NCBI GenBank assembly: GCA_947304115.1
Contig: CAMZAE010000003.1
Location: 62,001-126,000 of the forward strand
DNA: 64,000 bases
Source of the DNA: an uncultured Prevotellaceae bacterium
GTDB taxonomy: Bacteria > Bacteroidota > Bacteroidia > Bacteroidales > Bacteroidaceae
Direction: 5' to 3'
Of the stretch, positions 9,808 to 19,747 are shown piece after piece. Made by a program: the position numbers and the translations under genes. Positions within the stretch are counted from its first letter, which is position 1; every line of letters begins with the position of its first letter. Below the pieces are notes generated by a model. It did not search any database. It saw nothing but the letters and a program-made list of their open reading frames with translations, and had not been told where the DNA came from.

Positions 9808-9835
9808 CCCCTCTCCGAGAAGAGGGGAAACCTGT
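9794..9835. repeat. Family B palindromic repeat at the rhomboid 3' end
   Basis: GCCTCACCCCTAACCCCTCTCCGAGAAGAGGGGAAACCTG; supplies the last residues (KPHP) and stop codon. Confidence 0.7.
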
Positions 9836-10942
9836 ATGAACAAGAGAGAAAATCAAAAAGCCTCCCTCCCTGGGGGGAGGTTGGCGGGGGGCTTCAAGCG
9901 CATATCGGTGAGCCTCTTTCTCGGTGCCAACCTCTGCACCATACTGTTGCTGTGGCTGTGCGTAGGACTGACCTTTGTCCCGTCAGACATCATCCCGCGC
10001 CTGTCGCTCCTTACGCTGGCATTCCCCATCCTCCTCGTTGCCGACCTGCTCTTCATCGTGTTCTGGCTGCTCTTTTATGTACGCCTTGTCTGGGTACCCA
10101 TTCTGGGAGCACTGCTTGTAGGGGGCTACGTCCTCGACTATTGCCCTCTGAACTTCGACCGCAACAGCGCCCCAGCCTCCGACAGCACCATTTGCATCAT
10201 TTCCTACAATGTCGGCTACCTGAAGACAGACGAGCAAAGGGAAGAACTCGTCCAATTCATCAAGACAAGCGATGCCGACATCGTCTGCCTGCAAGAAAGC
10301 GACAAAAACCTCATCACCCATCACAAAGCAAAGTTTGACTCTTTGTCCTTTCATTCCATACAAAGCGGCAGCGAGATCATCCTCTCGCGCCTGCCCTTCC
10401 TGAGCGACACCATACACATCGACTATCCCACCCGCCACAATCACAGTATGGCTTGCTGGATAAGCTGCTTCGGAGACAGCCTTTTCATCATCAGCAACCA
10501 TTTGGAGAGCAACGGCTTAAGTCCGGAGGAAAAGGACGACTACACCAATGCCATCATAGAACCGAACCGTGAGGCCATCAAGAGCAGTTCGAAAATGCTC
10601 CTTAGCAAACTGAGCGAAGCAGCCGCCTACCGGAGTGTACAGACAGACAGCATTTGCTCGCTCATGGAACGCTATGCGGACCATCCCGTCATCGTCTGCG
10701 GCGACTTCAACGACACACCCATCTCCTACACCTACCAAAGACTTGCCCGCCGCCTCACGTCGGCCTATCGTCAGGCAGGCTGCGGCATAGGCATCTCCTA
10801 CACCCGACGCTCCTTCCCTGTGCGCATAGACCACCTCTTTTTCTCCGAGGACTGGACATGCACATCATGTCGCATAGACCACACCGTTTTGTTGTCTGAC
10901 CACTATCCCCTCGTCGTGCGATTGCGCAAGAAAGTACGTTAA
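9836..10942 (+). CDS. Endonuclease/exonuclease/phosphatase family protein with N-terminal membrane segments
   Basis: IISYNVGYLK, DIVCLQES, IISNHLESNG, VIVCGDFNDTP, SDHYPLVVRL. Confidence 0.88.
   Translation: MNKRENQKASLPGGRLAGGFKRISVSLFLGANLCTILLLWLCVGLTFVPSDIIPRLSLLTLAFPILLVADLLFIVFWLLFYVRLVWVPILGALLVGGYVLDYCPLNFDRNSAPASDSTICIISYNVGYLKTDEQREELVQFIKTSDADIVCLQESDKNLITHHKAKFDSLSFHSIQSGSEIILSRLPFLSDTIHIDYPTRHNHSMACWISCFGDSLFIISNHLESNGLSPEEKDDYTNAIIEPNREAIKSSSKMLLSKLSEAAAYRSVQTDSICSLMERYADHPVIVCGDFNDTPISYTYQRLARRLTSAYRQAGCGIGISYTRRSFPVRIDHLFFSEDWTCTSCRIDHTVLLSDHYPLVVRLRKKVR
9856..9895. repeat. Family A palindromic repeat inside the N-terminal codons of the EEP gene
   Basis: AAAAGCCTCCCTCCCTGGGGGGAGGTTGGCGGGGGGCTTC. 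Confidence 0.8.
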
Positions 10943-10998
10943 TCTGCCTTTTTCACATAAAAATCTGCCTTTTTCTCTTGAGTTTAAGGAAAAAGATG

Positions 10999-11006
10999 TA
11001 TCTTTG
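10999..11006 (+). promoter_or_regulatory. Bacteroidota -7 element (TAnnTTTG) for secDF
   Basis: TATCTTTG, 36 bp upstream of the start codon. Confidence 0.6.
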
Positions 11007-11041
11007 CACGCTATTTATAATATTAAATAATTTTACTAACA

Positions 11042-14000
11042 ATGCAAAACAAAGGATTTGTAAAGGTTTTCGCGGTTCTGCTGACACTGGTGTGCCTCTT
11101 CTATTTGAGCTTCTCTGTTGTGACAAATCACTTCGAGAGCAAGGCTGAAGCCATCGCACAGACAGAAGGTCAGGCCGCTGCCGACCGCTACTTGGATTCT
11201 CTGCTCAACAACAAGGTGTACTGCAATGTGTGGACATTGAAGGAATGCCGCGAAATGGGCATTGGCTTAGGTCTTGACCTCAAGGGCGGCATGAACGTCA
11301 TTCTCGAAGTCAGCGTGCCTGACGTTGTCAAGGCACTGGCCGACCACAAGGAGGAGACCGACGAAAACTTCCGTCAAGCCGTTGAACAGGCGACAAAAGA
11401 GGCTGCTGCCAGCCAAAGTGACTTTATTACCTTATTCATCAAGGACTACAAGGCTCTGGAGCCGGACAAGGCGCTCGCCGAACTCTTTGCCACGCAACAG
11501 TTGCGCGACAAAGTGACCACAAAGAGCACCGACAAGGAAGTGGAAAGCGTGCTGCGTGCCGAGGTGAAGAGTGCCATCGACAACTCTTACAACGTGCTCC
11601 GCACCCGTATCGACCGCTTTGGCGTCGTACAGCCCAACATCCAGGCACTTGAAGGTCAGGAAGGCCGTATCATGGTGGAAATGCCTGGCGTGAAGGAACC
11701 CGAGCGCGTGCGCAAACTCCTCCAGGGCAGTGCCAACCTCGAATTCTGGGAGACCTACAACACCCAGGAGGTCGTGCCCTTCCTCATCAACCTTGACACC
11801 AAGCTTGCTTCCGTGCTGAGCGGCATCAAGGAGGAAGCTCCTGCCGACACCATCGAGGCTACCGAGCTTGTTGAAGCAGAAGAGGCTCCTGCCGATACTG
11901 CCAAGGCTGCCGACCTCGCTGCCGCCGTCGCCGAGAACAGCGATGTGGAAACAACGGCAAGTTCCCTTTCTGCTGCCGACATCGAAAAGGCACACAAGGC
12001 ACATCCCCTGCTGAGCCGCTTGCAGCTTGCACAGGGTGCCTATGGCTGCGTAGTGGGCTTTGCCAGCAAGCGCGACATGGACGACATCGACGAACTCCTC
12101 GCCTCTCCCGAGGCTAAGGAAGTGCTTCCCTCCGACCTCCGCCTCAAATGGGGCGTGAAGGGCATGGGTGAAGGTGCCGGCGCCAACATCTACGAACTGT
12201 ATGCCATCAAGGTGACAGAGCGCAACGGCCGTGCTCCTCTCGAAGGTGACGTTGTGACCGACGCCAGCGACTCCTTCGACCAGTCAGGTCGTCCCTGCGT
12301 CAGCATGAAGATGAACGTTGACGGTGCACGCCGCTGGGCAGCCCTCACAAAGGCCAACCTCAGGCGCAGCGTTGCCATCGTGCTCGACGACAACGTCTAT
12401 AGCGCACCCACCGTACAGAGCGAGATAACAGGCGGTAACTCTGAGATTACCGGCCATTTCACCGCAGAAGACACCCGCGACCTCGCCAACGTGCTGAAGT
12501 CCGGCAAGATGCCTGCTCCTGCAAAAATCGTGAGTGAGGAAATCGTAGGCCCGTCTCTCGGTGCCGAGTCCATCCGTCAGGGTATCTGGAGCTGCGTCAT
12601 CGCCTTCGTCATCCTCATGTTCTACATGATTACGATGTACGGCTTCATCCCCGGCATGGTCGCCAACTGCGCCCTCGTACTCAACCTCTTCTTCACCATC
12701 GGTGTCCTGACAAGCTTCCAGGCAGCCCTGACCATGAGCGGTATCGCCGGTATGGTGCTGTCGCTGGGTATGGCCGTCGATGCCAACGTGCTCATCTACG
12801 AGCGCACGAAAGAAGAGATGAAGGCTGGCAAGAAGGTTCGCGAGGCACTCTCCGCCGGTTACAGCAACGCCTTCAGCGCCATCTTCGACTCGAACCTGAC
12901 ATCCGTCATCACGGCCATCATCCTCTACTACTTCGGTACAGGTCCAATCCGCGGCTTCGCAACGACATTGCTCATCGGTATCTGCGTAAGCTTCTTCACC
13001 GCAGTGTTCCTGACACGTGTTATCTATACACAAGTGATGGAGAAGGACAAGTGGCTCGGCCTCACCTTCCGCACCGCCATCGGCGACAAAATCTCTTTCC
13101 AGAACCCCACGTTCAAGTTTATGAGCGCCTACAAGAAGAGCTTCGCCATCTTCGGCACTCTGGCAGTCATCAGCATCTGCTTCATGCTCACACGCGGCTT
13201 CAGCAAGAGCATCGACTTCACCGGCGGCCGCAACTTCGTGGTTCTGTTCGAGAACGAGGTGCAGCCTGAGACGGTTCGCGGCCTCCTGGCAGAAGCCTTC
13301 CCCGAAAGCAACACCAGCGCCATCGCACTGGGCACAGAGGGCAAGACCATCCGCATCTCCACGAACTACCGCATTGAAGAGGACGGCATCGAGGTTGACA
13401 GCGAGATAGAGGAAAAACTCTTCGAAACACTGAAGGGCGGCAACCTGCTGGCAGAAGACCTCACACTGGAGAACTTCATCAACCGCGACGAGCGTGCCGG
13501 CGGCTCCATCATCAGCAGCCAGAAGGTAGGACCTTCCGTTGCAGAAGACATCACAAACGGTGCCATCTGGAGCGTCATCCTGGCCTTCATCGCCATCTTC
13601 GTCTATATCTTCATCCGCTTCCGCAACCTGTCGTTCTCCATCGGTGCCATCACCGCTCTGATTGTGGATATCATCCTCATTCTGGGTATGTACAGCATCT
13701 GCTGGGGCTGGATGCCATTCTCACTTGAGATTGACCAGACGTTCATCGGTGCCGTGCTGACTGCTATCGGTTATTCTATCAACGACAAGGTGGTTGTCTT
13801 CGACCGCATCCGCGAGTTCCTCCACCTGCACCCGAAGCGCGACAAGCAGGAACTCTTCAACACCTCGCTGAACAGCACCTTGAACCGTACCATCAACACC
13901 TCTGTCTCTACGTTCATCGTATTGGCAGTCATCTTCTGCCTGGGCGGTGCCAGCATCCGCAGCTTCGCCTTCGCAATGATTCTGGGTGTTGTGTTCGGCA

Positions 14001-14083
14001 CGCTGTCGTCCGTCTTCGTGGCCGCTCCCACAGCTTACCTCACCAGAGGCAAGAATATCGTAGAGGAGCCAGAGAAGAAGTAA
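11042..14083 (+). CDS. secDF: Fused protein translocase subunit SecDF
   Basis: GLDLKGGMNVILEV; GMAVDANVLIYERTKEEM; IDFTGGRNFVV; AIGYSINDKVVVFDRIRE. Confidence 0.95.
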   Translation: MQNKGFVKVFAVLLTLVCLFYLSFSVVTNHFESKAEAIAQTEGQAAADRYLDSLLNNKVYCNVWTLKECREMGIGLGLDLKGGMNVILEVSVPDVVKALADHKEETDENFRQAVEQATKEAAASQSDFITLFIKDYKALEPDKALAELFATQQLRDKVTTKSTDKEVESVLRAEVKSAIDNSYNVLRTRIDRFGVVQPNIQALEGQEGRIMVEMPGVKEPERVRKLLQGSANLEFWETYNTQEVVPFLINLDTKLASVLSGIKEEAPADTIEATELVEAEEAPADTAKAADLAAAVAENSDVETTASSLSAADIEKAHKAHPLLSRLQLAQGAYGCVVGFASKRDMDDIDELLASPEAKEVLPSDLRLKWGVKGMGEGAGANIYELYAIKVTERNGRAPLEGDVVTDASDSFDQSGRPCVSMKMNVDGARRWAALTKANLRRSVAIVLDDNVYSAPTVQSEITGGNSEITGHFTAEDTRDLANVLKSGKMPAPAKIVSEEIVGPSLGAESIRQGIWSCVIAFVILMFYMITMYGFIPGMVANCALVLNLFFTIGVLTSFQAALTMSGIAGMVLSLGMAVDANVLIYERTKEEMKAGKKVREALSAGYSNAFSAIFDSNLTSVITAIILYYFGTGPIRGFATTLLIGICVSFFTAVFLTRVIYTQVMEKDKWLGLTFRTAIGDKISFQNPTFKFMSAYKKSFAIFGTLAVISICFMLTRGFSKSIDFTGGRNFVVLFENEVQPETVRGLLAEAFPESNTSAIALGTEGKTIRISTNYRIEEDGIEVDSEIEEKLFETLKGGNLLAEDLTLENFINRDERAGGSIISSQKVGPSVAEDITNGAIWSVILAFIAIFVYIFIRFRNLSFSIGAITALIVDIILILGMYSICWGWMPFSLEIDQTFIGAVLTAIGYSINDKVVVFDRIREFLHLHPKRDKQELFNTSLNSTLNRTINTSVSTFIVLAVIFCLGGASIRSFAFAMILGVVFGTLSSVFVAAPTAYLTRGKNIVEEPEKK

Positions 14084-14115
14084 GACATTCCCCAATAAAA
14101 ACTTAACACACAAAG

Positions 14116-14151
14116 AGCGACGCAGCGCTGACAATCCAGCGCTGCGTCGCT
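14116..14151 (+). terminator. secDF terminator
   Basis: AGCGACGCAGCGCTG ... CAGCGCTGCGTCGCT, perfect 15-bp stem, then TTAT. Confidence 0.7.
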
Positions 14152-14192
14152 TTATGTAATTAACCATACACATTATTATAAATTATATCGCA

Positions 14193-14811
14193 TTGCACAC
14201 AGCATACGCAAGTGTTCGTAATTTCTACGGCGGCGAGCTGCCAAAGGTTGCGAAGATGGTTGTGACACAGCCGGAGTCTCTTGATTATGGTGTAATCACA
14301 GAGGCAACCACCAAGACCTTTACTATTGCCAACACAGGCAAGGCTACGTTAGAAGGCATCAGTGTAACCTCTTCCAACAGCAGCATCTTTGCCATCAGTG
14401 GTGCTCCCACAAGCCTTGCAGCAGACGAGAGTGCAGAAGTGACCATCACGATGGCTGCCACGACGATTGGCAATCTTTCCTCTGAGATTACCGTAGGTGC
14501 TACAGATATGGAAGATGTGAAATCTTCCGATGCCGTCGTAGCAGGCACTTACGACTATGTAACCCTGAAGCGCACCTTCACCGAGGGTTGGAACACCGTA
14601 TGCCTGCCCTTCGCCATCAGCGACGTAGAAGGCTTCTTTGGCGCAGGCAAACGCAGTGAAGGCACTTCGCTTCGGTGACATTGAGGTGGGCATAAATACC
14701 CTCTCTGACTCTCCCTTAAAGGGCGAGAATATCTACAACCTGGCCGGTCAGCGCATCCAAAAGATGCAGAAAGGCATTAACATCATTAACGGCAAAAAGA
14801 TCCTTAAGTAA
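14193..14811 (+). pseudogene. Remnant of a large surface protein (Ig/HYDIN-like domain plus C-terminal sorting-like tail), frame-disrupted
   Basis: Frame 3 encodes VTQPESLDYGVITEATTKTFTIANTGK...FAISDVEGFFGAG; frame 1 then continues KALRFGDIEVGINTLSDSPLKGENIYNLAGQRIQKMQKGINIINGKKILK*. Confidence 0.75.
14701..14731. repeat. Family F palindromic repeat inside the surface-protein remnant
   Basis: CTCTCTGACTCTCCCTTAAAGGGCGAGAATA; cf. TCCTCTGATTCTTCCCTTAAGGGGAGAATA at 49380. Confidence 0.6.
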
Positions 14812-14812
14812 T

Positions 14813-14986
14813 ATGGAAAAGACATCTATCCAACCTCAGACCAAGGTCGAGTACGCCGAATGCGAAATGCTGCTTGCCGCAAGTAAACTTGATGTTACCA
14901 GTGACGAGCAAAGCATTACGCTCACGGATGACGAATATAATGGTGAGTTCTCCGTCAAGGAATACCACTTTGGCGACGACTTCTAA
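14813..14986 (+). CDS. Small protein of 57 aa, Bacteroidales small-peptide-like
   Basis: MEKTSIQPQTKVEYAECEMLLAASKLDVTSDEQSITLTDDEYNGEFSVKEYHFGDDF*; below the cutoff of the supplied track. Confidence 0.6.
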   Translation: MEKTSIQPQTKVEYAECEMLLAASKLDVTSDEQSITLTDDEYNGEFSVKEYHFGDDF

Positions 14987-15020
14987 AAACTAATCCGAAT
15001 ACTACTCCATTCGGAATTGA

Positions 15021-15062
15021 TAATCCCGCGCTACTCACATCACACAGAGTAACGCGGGATTA
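15021..15062 (+). terminator. Terminator-like hairpin
   Basis: TAATCCCGCG ... CGCGGGATTA. Confidence 0.5.
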
Positions 15063-15191
15063 CTTAAATCGCAAGTTGCGTTTGTACAAACGCAGACTGT
15101 GTTGCAAAGAAAAAACATACAATAGAAGACATTTAGCCAAGGAGGGATATTTTTTCTTTATTAGACTGGCATATATTTCGTGTAATTTATG

Positions 15192-15199
15192 TAAATTTG
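15192..15199 (+). promoter_or_regulatory. Bacteroidota -7 element for cysE
   Basis: TAAATTTG upstream of the start at 15230. Confidence 0.45.
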
Positions 15200-15229
15200 T
15201 ACCCATATTACTGATAACATTACTTTGAC

Positions 15230-16159
15230 ATGAGTCCACAAGAACTCAATGAGGTGCTGGAACAGACAGCAAGACATCTGGCAGAGCCAGACTCTATGTA
15301 CGGGCTTTTCTACAAACATGCCGACGGCGACCCGCTGCCATCTGCTCCTGCACTTACCGAAATTATCGACCTTTGTCGAGCCATCCTCTTTCCAGGTTTC
15401 TACGGGAAATCGACCTTGAGCAGCAAAACCCTACCCTATCACATCGGTGTCAGCCTTGACCGTCTCAGCCATCTGCTCATAGGGCAGGTCATCGCCGGCC
15501 TCTGCTTTCAACACTCAGAAAAGGTTCAGACATGCGAACTGACAGACAAGGCTCAGGCCATTGTTGCCGAGTTCATAAGCCGTTTGCCTGAACTACGCCG
15601 CATCCTTGCCACAGACGTGGAAGCCACCTACAATGGCGATCCTGCGGCAGAATCGTACGGCGAGATTATCAGTTGCTATCCCGTCATCAAGGCCATCACC
15701 GGATACCGCATTGCCCATGAACTATTAGTCCTGGGCGTGCCCCTCATCCCCCGCATCATCACCGAAATGGCACACAGCGAGACGGGCATTGACATACATC
15801 CAGGGGCGCAAATAGGCCACCACTTCACTATCGACCACGGCACGGGCGTCGTCATCGGCGCCACCTGCATCATCGGTAACTATGTGAAACTCTATCAAGG
15901 TGTCACTCTGGGTGCCAAGAGCTTCCCGTTGGACGAAAACGGCAACCCCATGAAGAACATTCCGCGCCATCCGATACTCGAGGACAATGTGATTGTTTAC
16001 AGTAATGCGACGGTGCTCGGCCGCATCACATTAGCCAAAGGCACCGTCATCGGCGGCAACGTCTGGGTAACGGAAAGCACCAAGCCCGGAGAGCAACTGG
16101 TACAGGCAAAACAACGCAAAAGCCAGATTGTCCGCCCCGAAGACTTTGGATGCTTGTAG
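15230..16159 (+). CDS. cysE: Serine O-acetyltransferase
   Basis: DIHPGAQIGHHFTIDHGTGVVIGATCIIGNYVKLYQGVTLGAKSF left-handed beta-helix. Confidence 0.93.
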   Translation: MSPQELNEVLEQTARHLAEPDSMYGLFYKHADGDPLPSAPALTEIIDLCRAILFPGFYGKSTLSSKTLPYHIGVSLDRLSHLLIGQVIAGLCFQHSEKVQTCELTDKAQAIVAEFISRLPELRRILATDVEATYNGDPAAESYGEIISCYPVIKAITGYRIAHELLVLGVPLIPRIITEMAHSETGIDIHPGAQIGHHFTIDHGTGVVIGATCIIGNYVKLYQGVTLGAKSFPLDENGNPMKNIPRHPILEDNVIVYSNATVLGRITLAKGTVIGGNVWVTESTKPGEQLVQAKQRKSQIVRPEDFGCL

Positions 16160-16173
16160 AAGGCTGAAAAGGG

Positions 16174-16214
16174 AAAAGTTAAAGAGTTAAAAAGTTAAAA
16201 AGTTAAAAGTTAAA
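16174..16214. repeat. AGTTAAAA tandem low-complexity repeat
   Basis: AAAAGTTAAAGAGTTAAAAAGTTAAAAAGTTAAAAGTTAAA. Confidence 0.85.
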
Positions 16215-16222
16215 CGCCATAC

Positions 16223-17695
16223 ATGGAAAAACCAAATTGGCAGACCTCCGCCACGATGAGAGGAGAAGAATTTGAAATGATTGCCAAGACCTTTCAGGGC
16301 TTGGAAACAGTGCTGGCAACGGAACTTATAGACCTTGGTGCCAACAATATACAAATAGGACGCCGCATGGTCAGCTTCACCGGCAACAAGGAGATGCTCT
16401 ATCGTGCCAACTTCCAGTTGCGCACAGCCATAAAGATACTGAAACCCATCAAACACTTCCATGCCACCAGTGCCGACGAGGTCTATAGCGCGGTGCAGGA
16501 GATTGACTGGACGCAGTACCTGACCAACGAGACAACCTTTGCCGTTGACAGCGTAGTGTTCAGCACGGAGTTCCGCCACTCGAAGTTCGTGGCCTACAAG
16601 GTGAAGGATGCCATCGTTGACCAGATGCGGGAAAAGACAGGCGAGCGCCCGAACATCCGCGTCACCAACCCCGACCTGCAGCTACACATCCATATTGCAG
16701 AGTTCGACTGCACCCTTTCGCTCGACAGTAGCGGCGAGAGCCTGCACCGCCGCGGATACCGCCAGGAGAGCGTCGAGGCACCTCTGAACGAAGTGCTTGC
16801 AGCAGGCATCATCATGCTCACAGGCTGGAAAGGACAGTGCGACCTCATCGACCCGATGTGCGGCAGCGGCACCATTCCCATCGAAGCTGCCCTCATAGCC
16901 AGAGGCATCGCACCTGGCGTCTATCGCAAAGAGTACGCCTTCGAGAAATGGCCAGACTTCGACCAAGAACTCTTCGACAGCATTTACGAGGACGATTCCC
17001 GAGAACACGACTTTGCGCATCACATCTACGGCTACGACATCAACCGCAATGCTGTCGCCATCGCCCAGAACAACGTCAAGGCTGCCGGCCTCAGCAAAGA
17101 GATAAGCATCGCGCAACAAGACTTTGCCGATTTCAAGCAGCCCCAAGAGAAGTCCGTCATCATCACCAATCCGCCCTACGGCGAGCGCATCTCTGCGCCC
17201 GACCTTCTTGGCCTCTACAAGATGATTGGCTCAAAGTTCAAACACGACTTTGCAGGAAACGACGCATGGGTGCTCAGCTATCGCGAGGAATGCTTCGACC
17301 AGATAGGCCTCAAGCCGTCGCTCCGCACACCGCTCTACAACGGCAGTCTGGAATGCGAGCTGCGCAAATACCAGATGTTCAGCGGCAAGTTCGACGAGAT
17401 GCGAGCCAAAGGCGGTGACATAAAGACGGCCCAGGAACGCCGCATGATGGCCGACCGCAAGCGCTTCAAGCAGCATCGCGAGTTCAAGGATAAAGTTGAG
17501 GATAACCCACGCGAGCGCTTCAGAAGAAAAGATGACCGCGAGGACTTCAAACACCGCGAATTCAAGAAGAAAGGCAGCCGCGACGAGGAACGACGCGACT
17601 TCAAACGAGACAGTGAGCGGCGCGACTTCAAGCGAGGCGGCGAGCGCAAGCCCTTCAACAAAAGCAAAAGCAACAACAAAAACAATAAATGGTAA
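16223..17695 (+). CDS. THUMP-domain class I SAM-dependent 23S rRNA methyltransferase (RlmL/RlmK-like)
   Basis: LIDPMCGSGTIPIEAALIA, YDINRNAVAIAQNNVKAAG, IITNPPYGERI; basic low-complexity tail RRDFKR... Confidence 0.9.
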   Translation: MEKPNWQTSATMRGEEFEMIAKTFQGLETVLATELIDLGANNIQIGRRMVSFTGNKEMLYRANFQLRTAIKILKPIKHFHATSADEVYSAVQEIDWTQYLTNETTFAVDSVVFSTEFRHSKFVAYKVKDAIVDQMREKTGERPNIRVTNPDLQLHIHIAEFDCTLSLDSSGESLHRRGYRQESVEAPLNEVLAAGIIMLTGWKGQCDLIDPMCGSGTIPIEAALIARGIAPGVYRKEYAFEKWPDFDQELFDSIYEDDSREHDFAHHIYGYDINRNAVAIAQNNVKAAGLSKEISIAQQDFADFKQPQEKSVIITNPPYGERISAPDLLGLYKMIGSKFKHDFAGNDAWVLSYREECFDQIGLKPSLRTPLYNGSLECELRKYQMFSGKFDEMRAKGGDIKTAQERRMMADRKRFKQHREFKDKVEDNPRERFRRKDDREDFKHREFKKKGSRDEERRDFKRDSERRDFKRGGERKPFNKSKSNNKNNKW

Positions 17696-17703
17696 ATGAC
17701 AAG

Positions 17704-19713
17704 ATGAAAACTAAGTATTTGCTTCTCCTACTTTTTACGCTCATGGAAACCGGTTCCCTCTTTGCCCAAAAGCTCTTTACGCTCGAAGAACTCAACTTCG
17801 GCGGAAAAAATGCCTCGAAGTTCTATCCAGAGCGATGGCAACTGCAATGGGAAGACAACAAGCTCATCGATGCTGTCGATAAGGCGGCAGCCGTGGTCAT
17901 TGACCGCAAGACCGGCAAGACAATCGAAGGCGAGACCATAGATCTCAATGCAAAGAGCCGCTTGAAACACGATGGCGAGTTGGAGTTTTGCAAAGCCTCT
18001 GGTGCCGTTGCTTTCCTGAAAGGCCATGACCTTTGGGTTGCTTCTGCCAACGGCACAGAGCACCAACTGTCGAGAGACGGTTCACGCGAAATCGTGTATG
18101 GCAAGAGCGTCCACCGCGACGAGTTCGGCATCTACAAGGGCACCTTCTGGAGTCCCGACGGCCTGCAACTGGCTTTCTACCGCATGGACCAAAGCATGGT
18201 GGCGGACTATCCGCAGGTCAACACCTTTGAACGCGAGGCAACACTCGCCCCGGACAAGTATCCGATGGCTGGCATGACATCGCACAAAGTCACCGTCGGC
18301 ATCTTCTCCCTGCAAAAGGAACAGACCATCTACCTCGACCTGGGCGACCCCACAGACCGCTACTTTACCAACATCGCCTGGGCACCCGACGGAAAGACGC
18401 TCTATCTCTACGAACTCAACCGCGACCAAAACCATACGATGCTCGAAGCATACGATACTTCAACTGGCCTAAAGTTGCGCACCCTCTACGAGGAACGCTC
18501 CGAAAAATATGTAGAGCCACTACACCCTATCACCTTCCTGCCCTGGGACAACACGAAGTTCATCTACTGGAGCTGGAAAGACGGCTACACGCACCTCTAC
18601 CTCATGGACACAGAAGGCCGCGAACTTGGCCAACTGACCAGCGGCAAGTGGGAGGTGAAGGAGATTGTCGGCTTCTGCCCTGCCACAAAGAGTGCCATCA
18701 TCATTACAAAGGAAGCGGGCGACTTGCAGCGCAACATCTACAGCCTCAACATCAAGACAAAGAAGCGCACCCCGCTCGACAACGGACGCGGCTGCCATTC
18801 CGCACGGCTTTCTGCCGACGGACGTTACCTCATCGACACTTGGCAAGAGCCTGACCTGCCACGCGCCTGTGCCGTGACCGACACAAAGACAGGCAAACAG
18901 ACCTTGCTTCGCACGGCAAAAGATCCTTGGGAAGGCTGGTACCAGCCCATCTTTGAACAAGGAACAGTTCTTGCTGCCGACGGCGAGACAACGCTCTATT
19001 GGCGCATGGTGAAGCCGATGGATTTCGACGCATCAAAGAAGTACCCGACCGTCGTCTATGTCTATGGCGGACCTCATGCCCATAACGTGGAAGCTTCCTG
19101 GCACTGGGGCAGCCGCTCCTGGGAAACCTACATGGCACAGAAAGGCTATATCCTCTTCATCCTCGACAACAGAGGAAGCGAGGACAGAGGCAGGGACTTC
19201 GAGCAGGCCACCTTCCGCCGCCTCGGTCAGGAAGAGATGAAAGACCAAATGTGTGGCGTGGAGTTCCTGAAGACACTGCCATACGTCGATAGCAACAGGC
19301 TTGGCGTACACGGCTGGAGCTTCGGCGGCTTTATGACAACATCGCTGATGCTCAACTATCCCGATGTCTTCAAGGTGGGCGTGGCAGGCGGCCCCGTCAT
19401 CGACTGGAAGTGGTACGAGGTGATGTACGGCGAGCGCTATATGGACACGCCCGAACAGAATCCAGAGGGCTACGAGCTGACAAGCTGCATCAACAAGGCA
19501 AAGAACCTGAAGGGCAAGCTGCAAATCATCATCGGCATGAACGATCCGACGTGCGTACCGCAGCACTCCCTGCAGTTCCTCAATGCCTGTGCGGAAGCTG
19601 GCACACAGCCCGACTTCTTCGCCTACCCGGGCGAAGGCCACAACATGGCCGGGCATAAGAGTGTCCACTTGCACGAGAGAATCACACAATACTTCGAGGA
19701 CTACCTGAAGTAA
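17704..19713 (+). CDS. S9 family peptidase (dipeptidyl peptidase IV-like)
   Basis: Signal peptide MKTKYLLLLLFTLMETGSLFAQ; GVHGWSFGGFMTTSLMLNYPDVFKVGVAGGPVIDW; catalytic GEGHNM. Confidence 0.93.
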   Translation: MKTKYLLLLLFTLMETGSLFAQKLFTLEELNFGGKNASKFYPERWQLQWEDNKLIDAVDKAAAVVIDRKTGKTIEGETIDLNAKSRLKHDGELEFCKASGAVAFLKGHDLWVASANGTEHQLSRDGSREIVYGKSVHRDEFGIYKGTFWSPDGLQLAFYRMDQSMVADYPQVNTFEREATLAPDKYPMAGMTSHKVTVGIFSLQKEQTIYLDLGDPTDRYFTNIAWAPDGKTLYLYELNRDQNHTMLEAYDTSTGLKLRTLYEERSEKYVEPLHPITFLPWDNTKFIYWSWKDGYTHLYLMDTEGRELGQLTSGKWEVKEIVGFCPATKSAIIITKEAGDLQRNIYSLNIKTKKRTPLDNGRGCHSARLSADGRYLIDTWQEPDLPRACAVTDTKTGKQTLLRTAKDPWEGWYQPIFEQGTVLAADGETTLYWRMVKPMDFDASKKYPTVVYVYGGPHAHNVEASWHWGSRSWETYMAQKGYILFILDNRGSEDRGRDFEQATFRRLGQEEMKDQMCGVEFLKTLPYVDSNRLGVHGWSFGGFMTTSLMLNYPDVFKVGVAGGPVIDWKWYEVMYGERYMDTPEQNPEGYELTSCINKAKNLKGKLQIIIGMNDPTCVPQHSLQFLNACAEAGTQPDFFAYPGEGHNMAGHKSVHLHERITQYFEDYLK

Positions 19714-19747
19714 CAAACAATTTCTTCATTTAATTAACAGTAACAAC

